Origin: Oscillospiraceae bacterium
Lineage (GTDB): Bacteria; Bacillota; Clostridia; Oscillospirales; Ruminococcaceae
Direction: 5' to 3'
DNA: 11,112 nt
NCBI GenBank assembly: GCA_014858325.1
Contig: RKCM01000207.1
Span: forward strand, 1-11,112
Shown here: one piece after another, positions 4,437-10,815 of the stretch
Layout of the letters: each line of letters begins with the position of its first letter
Numbering within the stretch: position 1 is the first letter of the stretch
Notes under the pieces: model-generated
What the model was told of the DNA's origin: nothing
The model's input: only the letters and a program-made list of their open reading frames with translations
Databases searched by the model: none
Translations under genes and position numbers: made by a program

Positions 4437-5024
4437 ATGGCAAAGGCATCACAAGTCGTCTTATCGGAAAACGAATATTACCTCATCAAAGCCCCCAACG
4501 GGAAGGTGCTGGAAGTAAAGAACTTCAACACGGAGAACGGCGCTGCGATCCGCCTGTGGGATTACGCCGGCCATCCGTGGCAGCAGTGGAGATTTGTGGA
4601 CGCCGGCGAGGGCCGCTGGCGCATCCAGAACCGCTTTACCGGCAAGATGATCGATCTGGCGCTGGGCGGCGTGCTGGAGGGCACCTGGCTGCACCAGTGG
4701 GGCCGCACCAGCGGCCTGAGCCAGTGCTGGGCACTGGAGCCCACCCGCAGCGGCCGCACCCGCATCCGCAATGTGCTGGCCGACAAGTACATCGACCTTG
4801 TGGGGATGAACACCTCCAACGGAGCGCAGGCCCAGATCTGGACCTTCGTCTCCGGCGGCAACCAGGAGTGGGACCTTGTCCGGGTGGACGCCGACGTGCA
4901 GCAGACCTCTGCCCGTGCCGATGAGCCCCGGGACAAAGAGCCCACCCCCTCCCAGCGGAAGCACCAGAACGATCTGGTGAAGAAGCTCAACAATGCAGGA
5001 AAGGGCAGAGCCGCGCGGAAGTAA
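4437..5024 (+). CDS. Cytoplasmic ricin-B-type beta-trefoil lectin domain protein (195 aa)
   Basis: ATG 4437 is preceded by AAGGAG (4421-4426), ten bases away, and lies just behind the promoter; the longer frame upstream would overlap that promoter. Residues 11-150 form three beta-trefoil repeats. Each has the (Q)xW hallmark: QQW at 49-51, QCW at 96-98 and QEW at 143-145, with matching YYLIKAPNGKVLEV, WRIQNRFTGKMIDL and TRIRNVLADKYIDL strands. The fold binds sugars in many proteins. There is no signal peptide, no membrane segment and no catalytic domain attached, which is unusual for a ricin-type domain because these normally decorate secreted hydrolases. A charged tail (about 151-195, Arg/Lys/Glu/Gln-rich) may bind nucleic acid or another anion. 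Function is unknown. The NUDIX gene lies 84 bp downstream and could be co-transcribed. Confidence 0.88.
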   Translation: MAKASQVVLSENEYYLIKAPNGKVLEVKNFNTENGAAIRLWDYAGHPWQQWRFVDAGEGRWRIQNRFTGKMIDLALGGVLEGTWLHQWGRTSGLSQCWALEPTRSGRTRIRNVLADKYIDLVGMNTSNGAQAQIWTFVSGGNQEWDLVRVDADVQQTSARADEPRDKEPTPSQRKHQNDLVKKLNNAGKGRAARK

Positions 5025-5089
5025 CCTCTCACCGCATCGGTCTGGCTGCGCCAGCGCCTTGCGGAGCTCCCCTAAAAAGGGGAGCCAAG
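5025..5089. repeat. Dispersed-repeat-like hairpin element between lectin and NUDIX genes
   Basis: The spacer has the form CCTCTC...(GC-rich imperfect hairpin)...GCTCCCC-TAAAAA-GGGGAGC-CAAG, beginning at the base after the lectin stop codon. The second stem (5066-5072/5079-5085) is perfect. From memory this resembles a widespread intergenic repeat of Faecalibacterium and relatives that ends in GCTCCCCTTTxAGGGGAGCCAAG. No poly-T follows, so it is not a standard terminator. Only one copy is in this window, so repeat status is inferred. Confidence 0.5.
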
Positions 5090-5108
5090 TATAAAGGAGA
5101 CCCTCCCC

Positions 5109-5618
5109 ATGAACTTAGGAGCTTTTCTGGACCCCGAATACCCCATCTTCAGCACCACGCTGTGCTATCTGGAGCGGGACGACGCCTATCTGATGCTCCA
5201 CCGCGTGAAAAAGCAGGACGACTACAACCACGATAAATGGGTGGGCGTCGGCGGCAAATTTGAGCGGTTTGAAAGCCCGGAGGAGTGTCTCGTGCGGGAA
5301 GTGCGGGAGGAGACCGGCCTGACGCTGACCCGTTACCGCGCCCGGGGGCTTTTGACCTTCGTGCTGGGCAATATGACCGAGTTCATCCACCTTTTCACCG
5401 CCGACGGCTGGGAGGGCGAGATGCTCCGGGGCGACGCCTGCCGCGAGGGCGTGCTGGAATGGGTGCCCAAGGAGAAGGTGGACCAGCTGCCCATCTGGGA
5501 GGGCGATAAAATTTTCTTCCGCCTGTTAAAAGAGGAGCACCCCTATTTTTCCCTCAAGCTCGTCTACGACGGCGACACCCTCACCGAGGCCGCACTGGAC
5601 GGCAAACGCATCGTATAA
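5109..5618 (+). CDS. NUDIX hydrolase (MutT/8-oxo-dGTPase-like)
   Basis: 169 aa, cytoplasmic. A complete Nudix box G-x5-E-x7-R-E-U-x-E-E-x-G-U spans Gly49-Leu71, including REVREETGL with the metal-binding glutamates 64, 67 and 68. It cleaves nucleoside diphosphates linked to another moiety with Mg2+. The surroundings (YLMLHRVKKQDDYNHDKWVGVGGKFE before the box, a WVPKEKVDQLPIWEGDKIFF segment after it) match the family often annotated as 8-oxo-dGTP diphosphatase of the MTH1/MutT type in Firmicutes, but the substrate is not proven. ATG 5109 follows AAAGGAGA with eight bases between. A bidirectional terminator follows the stop codon. It may be co-transcribed with the lectin gene, since no clear promoter is seen in the spacer. 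Confidence 0.9.
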   Translation: MNLGAFLDPEYPIFSTTLCYLERDDAYLMLHRVKKQDDYNHDKWVGVGGKFERFESPEECLVREVREETGLTLTRYRARGLLTFVLGNMTEFIHLFTADGWEGEMLRGDACREGVLEWVPKEKVDQLPIWEGDKIFFRLLKEEHPYFSLKLVYDGDTLTEAALDGKRIV

Positions 5619-5632
5619 TCGGATCACACGCA

Positions 5633-5666
5633 AAAAATCCCCCGTCCTGTAGGGCGGGGGATTTTT
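5633..5666. terminator. Bidirectional intrinsic terminator
   Basis: A 15-bp stem AAAAATCCCCCGTCC / GGGCGGGGGATTTTT (one G-U pair) with a TGTA loop. The arms carry A5 and T5, so it works in both directions and serves the convergent NUDIX and PTS-like genes. Confidence 0.88.
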
Positions 5667-5688
5667 CGGTATGCGCGTATTTTTGGGT

Positions 5689-6747
5689 TTAGTTCAGCTT
5701 CAAATCGCCCTCTTTGATCCAGCCCAGCTTCCGCTCGATCTCGCAGAAGATGCAGCTGAGGACAGCGGGCAGGACGAAGCAGATGAGGACGAGGGCCGCC
5801 CAGTCCATGGGGGTGATGGCGGCCTTGGTGCCGTTGGCGATGTCGTTCACCCAGCCGGTGTAAACGCCGATCTGGCCCACAAGGCCGCAGGTGCCCATGC
5901 CGGAAGAGACCGCCGCGCCGTTCATCTGCAGCTGGAAGACGCAGGTGGCCAGCGGGCCGGTGATGGCGCTGGCGAGGGTGGGGGCGATCCAGATGCGGGG
6001 GTTCTTGACGATGTTGCCCATCTGGAGCATACTGGTGCCCAGGCCCTGGCTGATGAGGCCGCCCACGCCGTTTTCCTGATAGCTCATAAAGGCGAAGCCG
6101 ATCATCTGGGCGCAGCAGCCCGCCACGGCAGCGCCGCCGGCAAGGCCCGTCAGGCCCAGGGCCGCGCAGATGGCGGCGGAGGAGATGGGCAGCGTCAACG
6201 CCACGCCCACGATGACGGAGACCAGGATGCCCATGAGGAAGGGGGCCTGCTCGGTGGCCCACATGATGAGGGTGCCCACCTGCGAAGCCGCCGCGCCGAT
6301 GGGGGCGGCAATGAGCATCGAGAGGCCGACGCCGGAGAAGATGGTCACCAGCGGGGTGACGAGGATGTCCACCTTGGTCTCCTTGCTCACGGCCTTGCCC
6401 AGCTCCGAGGCCACGATGGCGATGATGAGGACGGCCAGCGGGCCGCCTGCCCCGCCCAAGGCGTTGGCCGAGTAGCCCACGGTGACCAGGCTGAACAGCA
6501 CCAGCGGCGGGCAGTGCAGCGCCCAGCCGATGGCTGCGGCCATGGCCGGGCCGCTCATGGCGGTGGCGTAGCCGCCCAGGTCCACCAGAGCCTCCAGCCC
6601 GGTCTGCTGGCCCAGCGTTTTGATGATGGTGCCGATGAGCAGGCTGGCAAACAGGCCCTGCGCCATGGCGCCCAGCGCCTCAATGAGGTAGCGCTGCGGG
6701 GTGATGACGATATCTTTCCGTTTTAAGAAATCTTTTACATTTGACAT
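5689..6747 (-). CDS. PTS EIIC-like membrane transporter subunit (stand-alone)
   Basis: 352 aa and strongly hydrophobic, with about nine or ten helices and Gly/Ala-rich turns (GLFASLLIGTIIKTLG, MSGPAMAAAIGWALHCPP, LGGAGGPLAVLIIAI, GLSMLIAAPIGAAASQ). By recognition this is the PTS_EIIC_2 family, commonly annotated as 'PTS sugar transporter subunit IIC'. It would form the sugar channel in the cytoplasmic membrane. No EIIA, EIIB, regulator or sugar-catabolic gene is next to it, and the protein carries no fused EIIB domain, so the substrate and even true PTS coupling are unknown. Start ATG 6747 has only a weak AAAGG 11 bases upstream, but the N-terminus MSNVKDFLKRKD is typical of the family and a candidate promoter lies 60 bp before it. 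Confidence 0.85.
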   Translation of the reverse strand: MSNVKDFLKRKDIVITPQRYLIEALGAMAQGLFASLLIGTIIKTLGQQTGLEALVDLGGYATAMSGPAMAAAIGWALHCPPLVLFSLVTVGYSANALGGAGGPLAVLIIAIVASELGKAVSKETKVDILVTPLVTIFSGVGLSMLIAAPIGAAASQVGTLIMWATEQAPFLMGILVSVIVGVALTLPISSAAICAALGLTGLAGGAAVAGCCAQMIGFAFMSYQENGVGGLISQGLGTSMLQMGNIVKNPRIWIAPTLASAITGPLATCVFQLQMNGAAVSSGMGTCGLVGQIGVYTGWVNDIANGTKAAITPMDWAALVLICFVLPAVLSCIFCEIERKLGWIKEGDLKLN

Positions 6748-6806
6748 CGGTGTTCTGCCTTTCCAAAAGCGTGTTGCGTTCCGTGCAGCATTCCTGCATG
6801 ACCATC

Positions 6807-6835
6807 ATGATACCATACACCTGTCAAGACAGCAA
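6807..6835 (-). promoter_or_regulatory. Candidate promoter of the PTS EIIC-like gene
   Basis: Minus-strand TTGCTG (6830-6835), 17-bp spacer, TATCAT (6807-6812). The -35 is only a 3 of 6 match. A consensus TTGACA (6823-6828) lies inside the spacer but has no -10 at a workable distance. Confidence 0.4.
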
Positions 6836-6855
6836 GAGGAAATTTGCAAAAAGGA

Positions 6856-6888
6856 TGCACCGCACATAATTTTTGTGCAGAACGTGCA
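6856..6888. promoter_or_regulatory. Nested TGCAC/GTGCA inverted repeat (possible operator)
   Basis: TGCAC (6856-6860) and GCAC (6862-6865) face GTGC (6875-6878) and GTGCA (6884-6888) across an AT-rich centre. It sits just upstream of the EIIC-like promoter. The two pairs do not share exactly the same centre, so this is a suggestive arrangement, not a proven operator. Confidence 0.35.
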
Positions 6889-6915
6889 ATAATCCGCCGT
6901 GCCAAAACGTATTTC

Positions 6916-6945
6916 AAACGGAGCGGTTTTCCCGTTTGATTTTTT
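6916..6945 (+). terminator. Terminator-like hairpin without an obvious gene before it
   Basis: AAACGG / CCGTTT stem (6916-6921/6932-6937) followed by GATTTTTTC on the plus strand. The only gene to its left runs the other way, so it either guards against antisense transcription or ends an unseen short transcript. Confidence 0.35.
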
Positions 6946-6979
6946 CACCCTTTCGCCCGGCCCATTGCCCCGCTGTGCA

Positions 6980-7008
6980 TTGACGGGGGCGGGGCTTGGG
7001 TGTATACT
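6980..7008 (+). promoter_or_regulatory. Promoter of the GH25 hydrolase gene
   Basis: TTGACG (6980-6985), 17-bp spacer, TATACT (7003-7008); each hexamer is 5 of 6. Transcription would start near 7015, giving a leader of about 90 nt. Confidence 0.78.
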
Positions 7009-7014
7009 AGAAGA

Positions 7015-7105
7015 GTCAAAATAGCGATACTAGCGGCTGGGGTCAGCCGCGCAAGATAAAAGTAACGGACGGGGGCCCGTCCGCAAGGTTGGAGGCAGAG
7101 CAAGC
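7015..7105 (+). promoter_or_regulatory. Structured 5' leader of the GH25 gene (two hairpins)
   Basis: The leader has two perfect 7-bp hairpins: GCGGCTG-GGGT-CAGCCGC (7033-7050) and CGGACGG-GGGC-CCGTCCG (7066-7083). Both have G-rich loops and both are followed by GCAAG. An A-rich linker lies between them, and the GGAGG ribosome binding site (7091-7095) follows the second. I compared it from memory with c-di-GMP, c-di-AMP, fluoride, glycine and guanidine-II riboswitches and none fits, so it is described only as structured. Confidence 0.45.
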
Positions 7106-8608
7106 GTGAAACAGAACAGATCAAACTCGGCAAAGAAAGGCGCACGGCGCGGCGTAGGCCAGACCGTGGCGGCTGTAGTCATGGCGCTTGCCGTCGCCGT
7201 GGGCGGCGTGGGCACCACCGCCCTGCTGGCCAACCAGCCTGTGGGCCTGACGGTGGAGCCCGCCGCCATCCAGTGGGAGAGCGAGAGCACCGCTACCCAG
7301 AAACCCAGCAAAAATAATACGAAGAAGCCCGCCGTGCAGGCGGACTCGAAGGCGGACGATCCCGCCAAGGCCGGCAGCGAAGCGCCTGCTTCCAGCGAAG
7401 CCAAGGCCGAAGCTGCCGTGACCGAGACCAAGTCGGAGCCCACCCCGGAGGCTCCGGCGGCGAGCGAAGTGCCTGCACAAACCCCCGCTGCCCCCGAGCA
7501 GCCCGCCGCTCCGGCTGATCCCATGGCAGGCACCGACGGCCTTGAGCAGGAGAACCACTACCCCGTCCTCCAGACCGAGACCGACGCGCTGGCCGCCGAA
7601 GACCCCCTGAGCCCCCGGGCCCAGAACACCGCGCTGGACGGCAGCACCGACACGGCCGTCGGCACCGCTGGGGTCAACTCGGTGGAGGATGCTTTGAGCG
7701 AAGCCCAGATCAAGGACGACAGCGGCACCATCCTGCTCACGCCCGAGGAGATCCGGGCGGCGCTGGATGCGGGCACCCTGGACGAAAGCTCCATCGACCC
7801 CCGGTGCCTGACCGACGAGAACGGCCTGCTGAGCTGGCTGTGGCAGTGGCTCTTCGGCAAACGGAACGATTCCGCCCCTGCTTACTCGGGCTGGCGCACC
7901 GTGGACGGCAAGACCTATTATTATAATGAAACCACCCACCAGCCGGTGACGGGCATCCAGTCCATCGACAACAAGCTCTATTATTTCGACGCCAACGGCG
8001 TGCAGCAGCCCGCCAAGTTCGGCATCGACGTTTCCAAGTACCAGTCCACCATCGATTTTGAGAAAGCCAAGAAGGCGGGCGTGGAGTTCGTCATCATCCG
8101 CATCGGCTACCGCGGCTACGGCTCGGGCACGCTGGTGCTGGACCCGCTGTTTGAGCAGCACTTCACCAATGCCCGCAACGCGGGCCTCAAGGTGGGCGTC
8201 TACTTCTTCAGCCAGGCCGTCAACGAGAACGAGGCCCGGGAGGAAGCCCAGGGCTGCTGGTACGTCCTCAACGGCCGCAAACTGGATTACCCCATCTACT
8301 TTGACACCGAGGCCTCCGGCGGCAGCAACGGCCGGGCCGACGGTCTGGGCACCACCGACCGCACCAAGTGCGCCATCGCTTTCTGCGAGGAGGTCAAGGC
8401 GCTGGGCTACCAGCCCGGCGTGTACGCCTCCACCAAGTGGTTCCAGAAACGGGTGGACCTGAGCCAGCTGACCCAGTACAGCATCTGGAATGCCCACTAC
8501 AACGTGGCGTCCAGCCCCATCCCCTGCCAGATGTGGCAGGGCACCTGCACCGCCCGCATCCCGGGCTATGCCGGAGACATCGATGTGAACATCAGTTACA
8601 TGGGTTAA
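7106..8608 (+). CDS. Secreted GH25 lysozyme-type cell wall hydrolase with cell-wall-binding repeats
   Basis: 500 aa, starting at GTG 7106 behind GGAGG (7091-7095). Order of parts: basic N-terminus (KKGARR) and signal/anchor helix (about 18-42, ending ALLA); an Ala/Glu/Pro/Ser-rich low-complexity linker (about 60-150); an acidic region; a Trp-rich segment (LLSWLWQWLF, about 238-248); two choline-binding-type/CW repeats (about 262-303, GWRTVDGKTYYYNE and IDNKLYYFDANG); then the GH25 domain (about 305-500). Catalytic candidates are Asp308 in GIDVSKYQ and Asp400/Glu402 in YPIYFDTEAS, as in Cellosyl-type muramidases. It would cut the MurNAc-GlcNAc bond of peptidoglycan outside the cell, in remodelling, division or competition. 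The gene is monocistronic. Intact motifs suggest an active enzyme; autolysin versus weapon cannot be told. Confidence 0.94.
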   Translation: MKQNRSNSAKKGARRGVGQTVAAVVMALAVAVGGVGTTALLANQPVGLTVEPAAIQWESESTATQKPSKNNTKKPAVQADSKADDPAKAGSEAPASSEAKAEAAVTETKSEPTPEAPAASEVPAQTPAAPEQPAAPADPMAGTDGLEQENHYPVLQTETDALAAEDPLSPRAQNTALDGSTDTAVGTAGVNSVEDALSEAQIKDDSGTILLTPEEIRAALDAGTLDESSIDPRCLTDENGLLSWLWQWLFGKRNDSAPAYSGWRTVDGKTYYYNETTHQPVTGIQSIDNKLYYFDANGVQQPAKFGIDVSKYQSTIDFEKAKKAGVEFVIIRIGYRGYGSGTLVLDPLFEQHFTNARNAGLKVGVYFFSQAVNENEAREEAQGCWYVLNGRKLDYPIYFDTEASGGSNGRADGLGTTDRTKCAIAFCEEVKALGYQPGVYASTKWFQKRVDLSQLTQYSIWNAHYNVASSPIPCQMWQGTCTARIPGYAGDIDVNISYMG

Positions 8609-8621
8609 GATTAAATAGATC

Positions 8622-8660
8622 AGAGAAGAGCCGTGCTGTGAAACAGCACGGCTCTTCTCT
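8622..8660 (+). terminator. Perfect 18-bp inverted repeat after the GH25 gene
   Basis: AGAGAAGAGCCGTGCTGT pairs perfectly with 8643-8660 across a GAA loop. What follows is ATAAATAAAA, not a T-run, so as a plus-strand terminator it is atypical. It lies 14 bases after the stop codon and may work as a 3' stabiliser or as a terminator with a poor U-tract. Confidence 0.55.
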
Positions 8661-8671
8661 ATAAATAAAAT

Positions 8672-8700
8672 ACAAAAACAAACAAAAACCCCCGCGGGGG
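8672..8700 (-). terminator. Intrinsic terminator of the opp operon
   Basis: On the minus strand CCCCC-GC-GGGGG (8689-8700) is followed by TTTTTGTTTGTTTTTG. It lies 70 bp after the last ATPase gene. Confidence 0.7.
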
Positions 8701-8770
8701 CCACACGGTAAAGCCCTGCGCGGGGAGAGGTTCGGCTGTGTTCCGTTGGGAGTCCACACGGGTGGGACGC

Positions 8771-9703
8771 TTATTTCGTCCACTTGCGGAGCTCCTCGTC
8801 GGTGCATTTGACGTAGTGGCTGCCGCCGACGTGGTGGTTGGTGCCCTTGGTGTAATCGATGCCGGAGGCGGCGTAGTCGTAGCTCTCGGCCACCCGGCGC
8901 TTTTCCACCACCGGGTTGGGCAGCGGGATGGCCGACAGCAGGCTGCGGGTGTAGGGGTGGATGGGATGTTCAAAGATCTCCTCCGTGGTGCCCGTCTCCA
9001 GCAGATGGCCCAGATGCAGCACGCCGATGCGGTCCGAGATGTACTTGACCATGGACAGATCGTGGGCGATGAAGAGATAGGCGGTGCCCGTCTCCTGCTG
9101 GATGTCCTTCATCAGGTTGACCACCTGGGCCTGAATGGACACGTCCAGCGCCGAGATGCACTCGTCGGCAATGATGAGCTTGGGGTTCATGATCAGGGCC
9201 CGGGCGATGCCCACCCGCTGGCGCTGGCCGCCGGAGAACTGGTGGGGGTAGCGCTCGGCGTGCTCGGGGGCAAGGCCCACCTTGGCCAGGATGGCCTCCA
9301 CCTTGGCCCGGCGCTCGTCGGCGTTCTTATACATGTGGTGGATGTCCAGCCCTTCGCCGATGATGTCCTCCACCTTTTTGCGGGGGTTCAGGGACGCCAT
9401 GGGGTCCTGAAAGATCATCTGCATCTGGGTGCGCAGGGTGTCGTTCTGGCTGCGGTTCAGCCTGCCGCTGATGTCCTGCCCGTCAAAGGTGATCTTGCCT
9501 GCGGTGGGGTCGTACAGCCGGATGATGCTGCGGCCGATGGTGGATTTGCCCGAGCCGGACTCGCCCACAAGGCCGTAGGTCTCGCCGGGGTAAATTTCAA
9601 AGCTCACGTCGTCCACGGCCTTGACGGTGAAGTTTTTGTTCACCTTGAAATACTGCTTCAAGCCCTCGACTTTCAGCAGAGGGGTAGCACTTTGCGCTGC
9701 CAT
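8771..9703 (-). CDS. oppF: Oligopeptide/dipeptide ABC transporter ATP-binding protein (OppF/DppF)
   Basis: 310 aa, cytoplasmic. ATPase subunit that pairs with OppD to power peptide import through OppB/OppC. Walker A GESGSGKST (47-55), Q-loop at Gln99 (IFQDPMASLNPR), signature SGGQRQR (157-163), Walker B LIIADE (176-181) and switch His214 (FIAHDLSMV) are all intact. The residue after the catalytic Glu181 is Cys instead of the usual Pro (DECISALDVS), a variant I recall from other Firmicute OppF proteins. The oligopeptide-transporter C-terminal extension (HPYTRSLLSAIPLPNP, then about 50 residues) is present. The start is one base after the oppD stop codon, and its ribosome binding site GAGGAGG lies inside the oppD end, so translation is probably coupled. 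Peptide-length specificity (opp versus dpp or app) is not decidable here. Confidence 0.93.
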   Translation of the reverse strand: MAAQSATPLLKVEGLKQYFKVNKNFTVKAVDDVSFEIYPGETYGLVGESGSGKSTIGRSIIRLYDPTAGKITFDGQDISGRLNRSQNDTLRTQMQMIFQDPMASLNPRKKVEDIIGEGLDIHHMYKNADERRAKVEAILAKVGLAPEHAERYPHQFSGGQRQRVGIARALIMNPKLIIADECISALDVSIQAQVVNLMKDIQQETGTAYLFIAHDLSMVKYISDRIGVLHLGHLLETGTTEEIFEHPIHPYTRSLLSAIPLPNPVVEKRRVAESYDYAASGIDYTKGTNHHVGGSHYVKCTDEELRKWTK

Positions 9704-9704
9704 G

Positions 9705-10802
9705 TTACTCCGCCTCCTCGATCTTTTTTGCTTCCGCTTTCATGCGGGCGATGCGCTGGGCCAGCTCCGGGGGCATTTCCACCTTCGGGGCGCGGGGGTC
9801 CAGCAGCCAGGTGGCCGCATAGTGGGTATCGGTGATCTTGAACATGGGCGGGTCCACTTCGTCGTCGATGTTCAGGGCAAAGTGGTTGCGGGGGGCAAAG
9901 GCATCGCCCGGCTTCTCGTGCAGCAGGTTGGGGGGCGAGCCCGGGATGGTGTACAGCCGGTCGTCGGCGGTGTCCAGATCGGGCATGGCGGACAGCAGGC
10001 CCCAGGTGTAGGGGTGGCGGGGCTCGTAGAAGATCTCGTCGATGGTGCCCGTCTCCACGATACGGCCCGCATACATGACGTCCACATAATCGGCCACTTT
10101 GGCCACAACGCCCAGATCGTGGGTGATGTAGATGACCGAGATGCCCCGCTCTTTCTGGATGGAGCGGATGAGCTCCAGGATCTTGGCCTGAATGGTCACA
10201 TCCAGCGCCGTGGTGGGCTCATCGCAGATGAGCAGGTCGGGGTCGCAGGCCAGCGCGATAGCGATGACCACCCGCTGCCGCATACCGCCGGAAAGCTGGT
10301 GGGGGTAGTTCTTCATCCGCTTCTCGGCGTCGGTGATGCCCACTTCTTCCAGCAGCTCCACGGCCTTTTTGTAAGCCTCGGCCTTGGGCATCTTGAAGTG
10401 CCACAGCATCCCTTCCATGATCTGCTTGCCGATGGGCATGGTGGGGTCCAGGCTGGTCATGGGGTCCTGGAACACCATGGCGATCCGCTTGCCGTTGATG
10501 TGGCGGCGGATCCACTTTTTGTCCTTCTGCAGCAGGTCCACGGTCTCCGGGCTGCCGTCGGCGTGGTGGTAGCTGAACTGGATGGAGCCGCTGTTGACCT
10601 TGGCGTTCTGGGCCAGGATGCCCATGGCGGCTTTCATGGTGACGGACTTGCCCGAGCCGGACTCGCCCACCAGCGCCACCGTCTCGCCCTTGTACAGGTC
10701 GATGTTCACGCCGCGGATGGCGTGCACCGGGCCTGCGGTGGTCTTAAAGGTGATGTCGAGGTCTCGCACCGACAGCACCTGTTCTTTTTTGGTTTCAGGC
10801 AT
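9705..10802 (-). CDS. oppD: Oligopeptide/dipeptide ABC transporter ATP-binding protein (OppD/DppD)
   Basis: 365 aa, partner ATPase of OppF. Walker A GESGSGKS (46-53), Gln112 in VFQDPMTSLDP, signature SGGMRQR (171-177), Walker B LLICDE (190-195) and His228 are intact. In the C-terminal oligopeptide domain the four cysteines that bind an Fe-S cluster in many DppD/OppD proteins are absent; the corresponding places are Asp300, Asn306, Asp313 (or 314) and Thr331 within GDAFAPRNHFAL...THYAATWLL. I recall this Cys-free form as common in Firmicute OppD, so it is a subfamily trait, not damage. ATG 10802 follows TAAGGAGG, which contains the oppC stop codon; the genes are 13 bp apart and clearly form one operon. 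Confidence 0.94.
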   Translation of the reverse strand: MPETKKEQVLSVRDLDITFKTTAGPVHAIRGVNIDLYKGETVALVGESGSGKSVTMKAAMGILAQNAKVNSGSIQFSYHHADGSPETVDLLQKDKKWIRRHINGKRIAMVFQDPMTSLDPTMPIGKQIMEGMLWHFKMPKAEAYKKAVELLEEVGITDAEKRMKNYPHQLSGGMRQRVVIAIALACDPDLLICDEPTTALDVTIQAKILELIRSIQKERGISVIYITHDLGVVAKVADYVDVMYAGRIVETGTIDEIFYEPRHPYTWGLLSAMPDLDTADDRLYTIPGSPPNLLHEKPGDAFAPRNHFALNIDDEVDPPMFKITDTHYAATWLLDPRAPKVEMPPELAQRIARMKAEAKKIEEAE

Positions 10803-10815
10803 GGGGTGTTCCTCC

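Noticed and set aside
5671..6726. 351-aa plus-strand frame opposite the EIIC-like gene
   Set aside because: His/Gly/Asp/Ala-rich shadow of the membrane protein gene with no hydrophobic core or motif.
7121..8704. 527-aa minus-strand frame opposite the GH25 gene
   Set aside because: Shadow frame; the plus strand carries the signal peptide, binding repeats and catalytic motifs.
8701..8761. 8-bp direct repeat CCACACGG (8701-8708 and 8754-8761) as a target-site duplication
   Set aside because: Only about 50 bp apart with no mobile element between; likely chance in GC-rich sequence.
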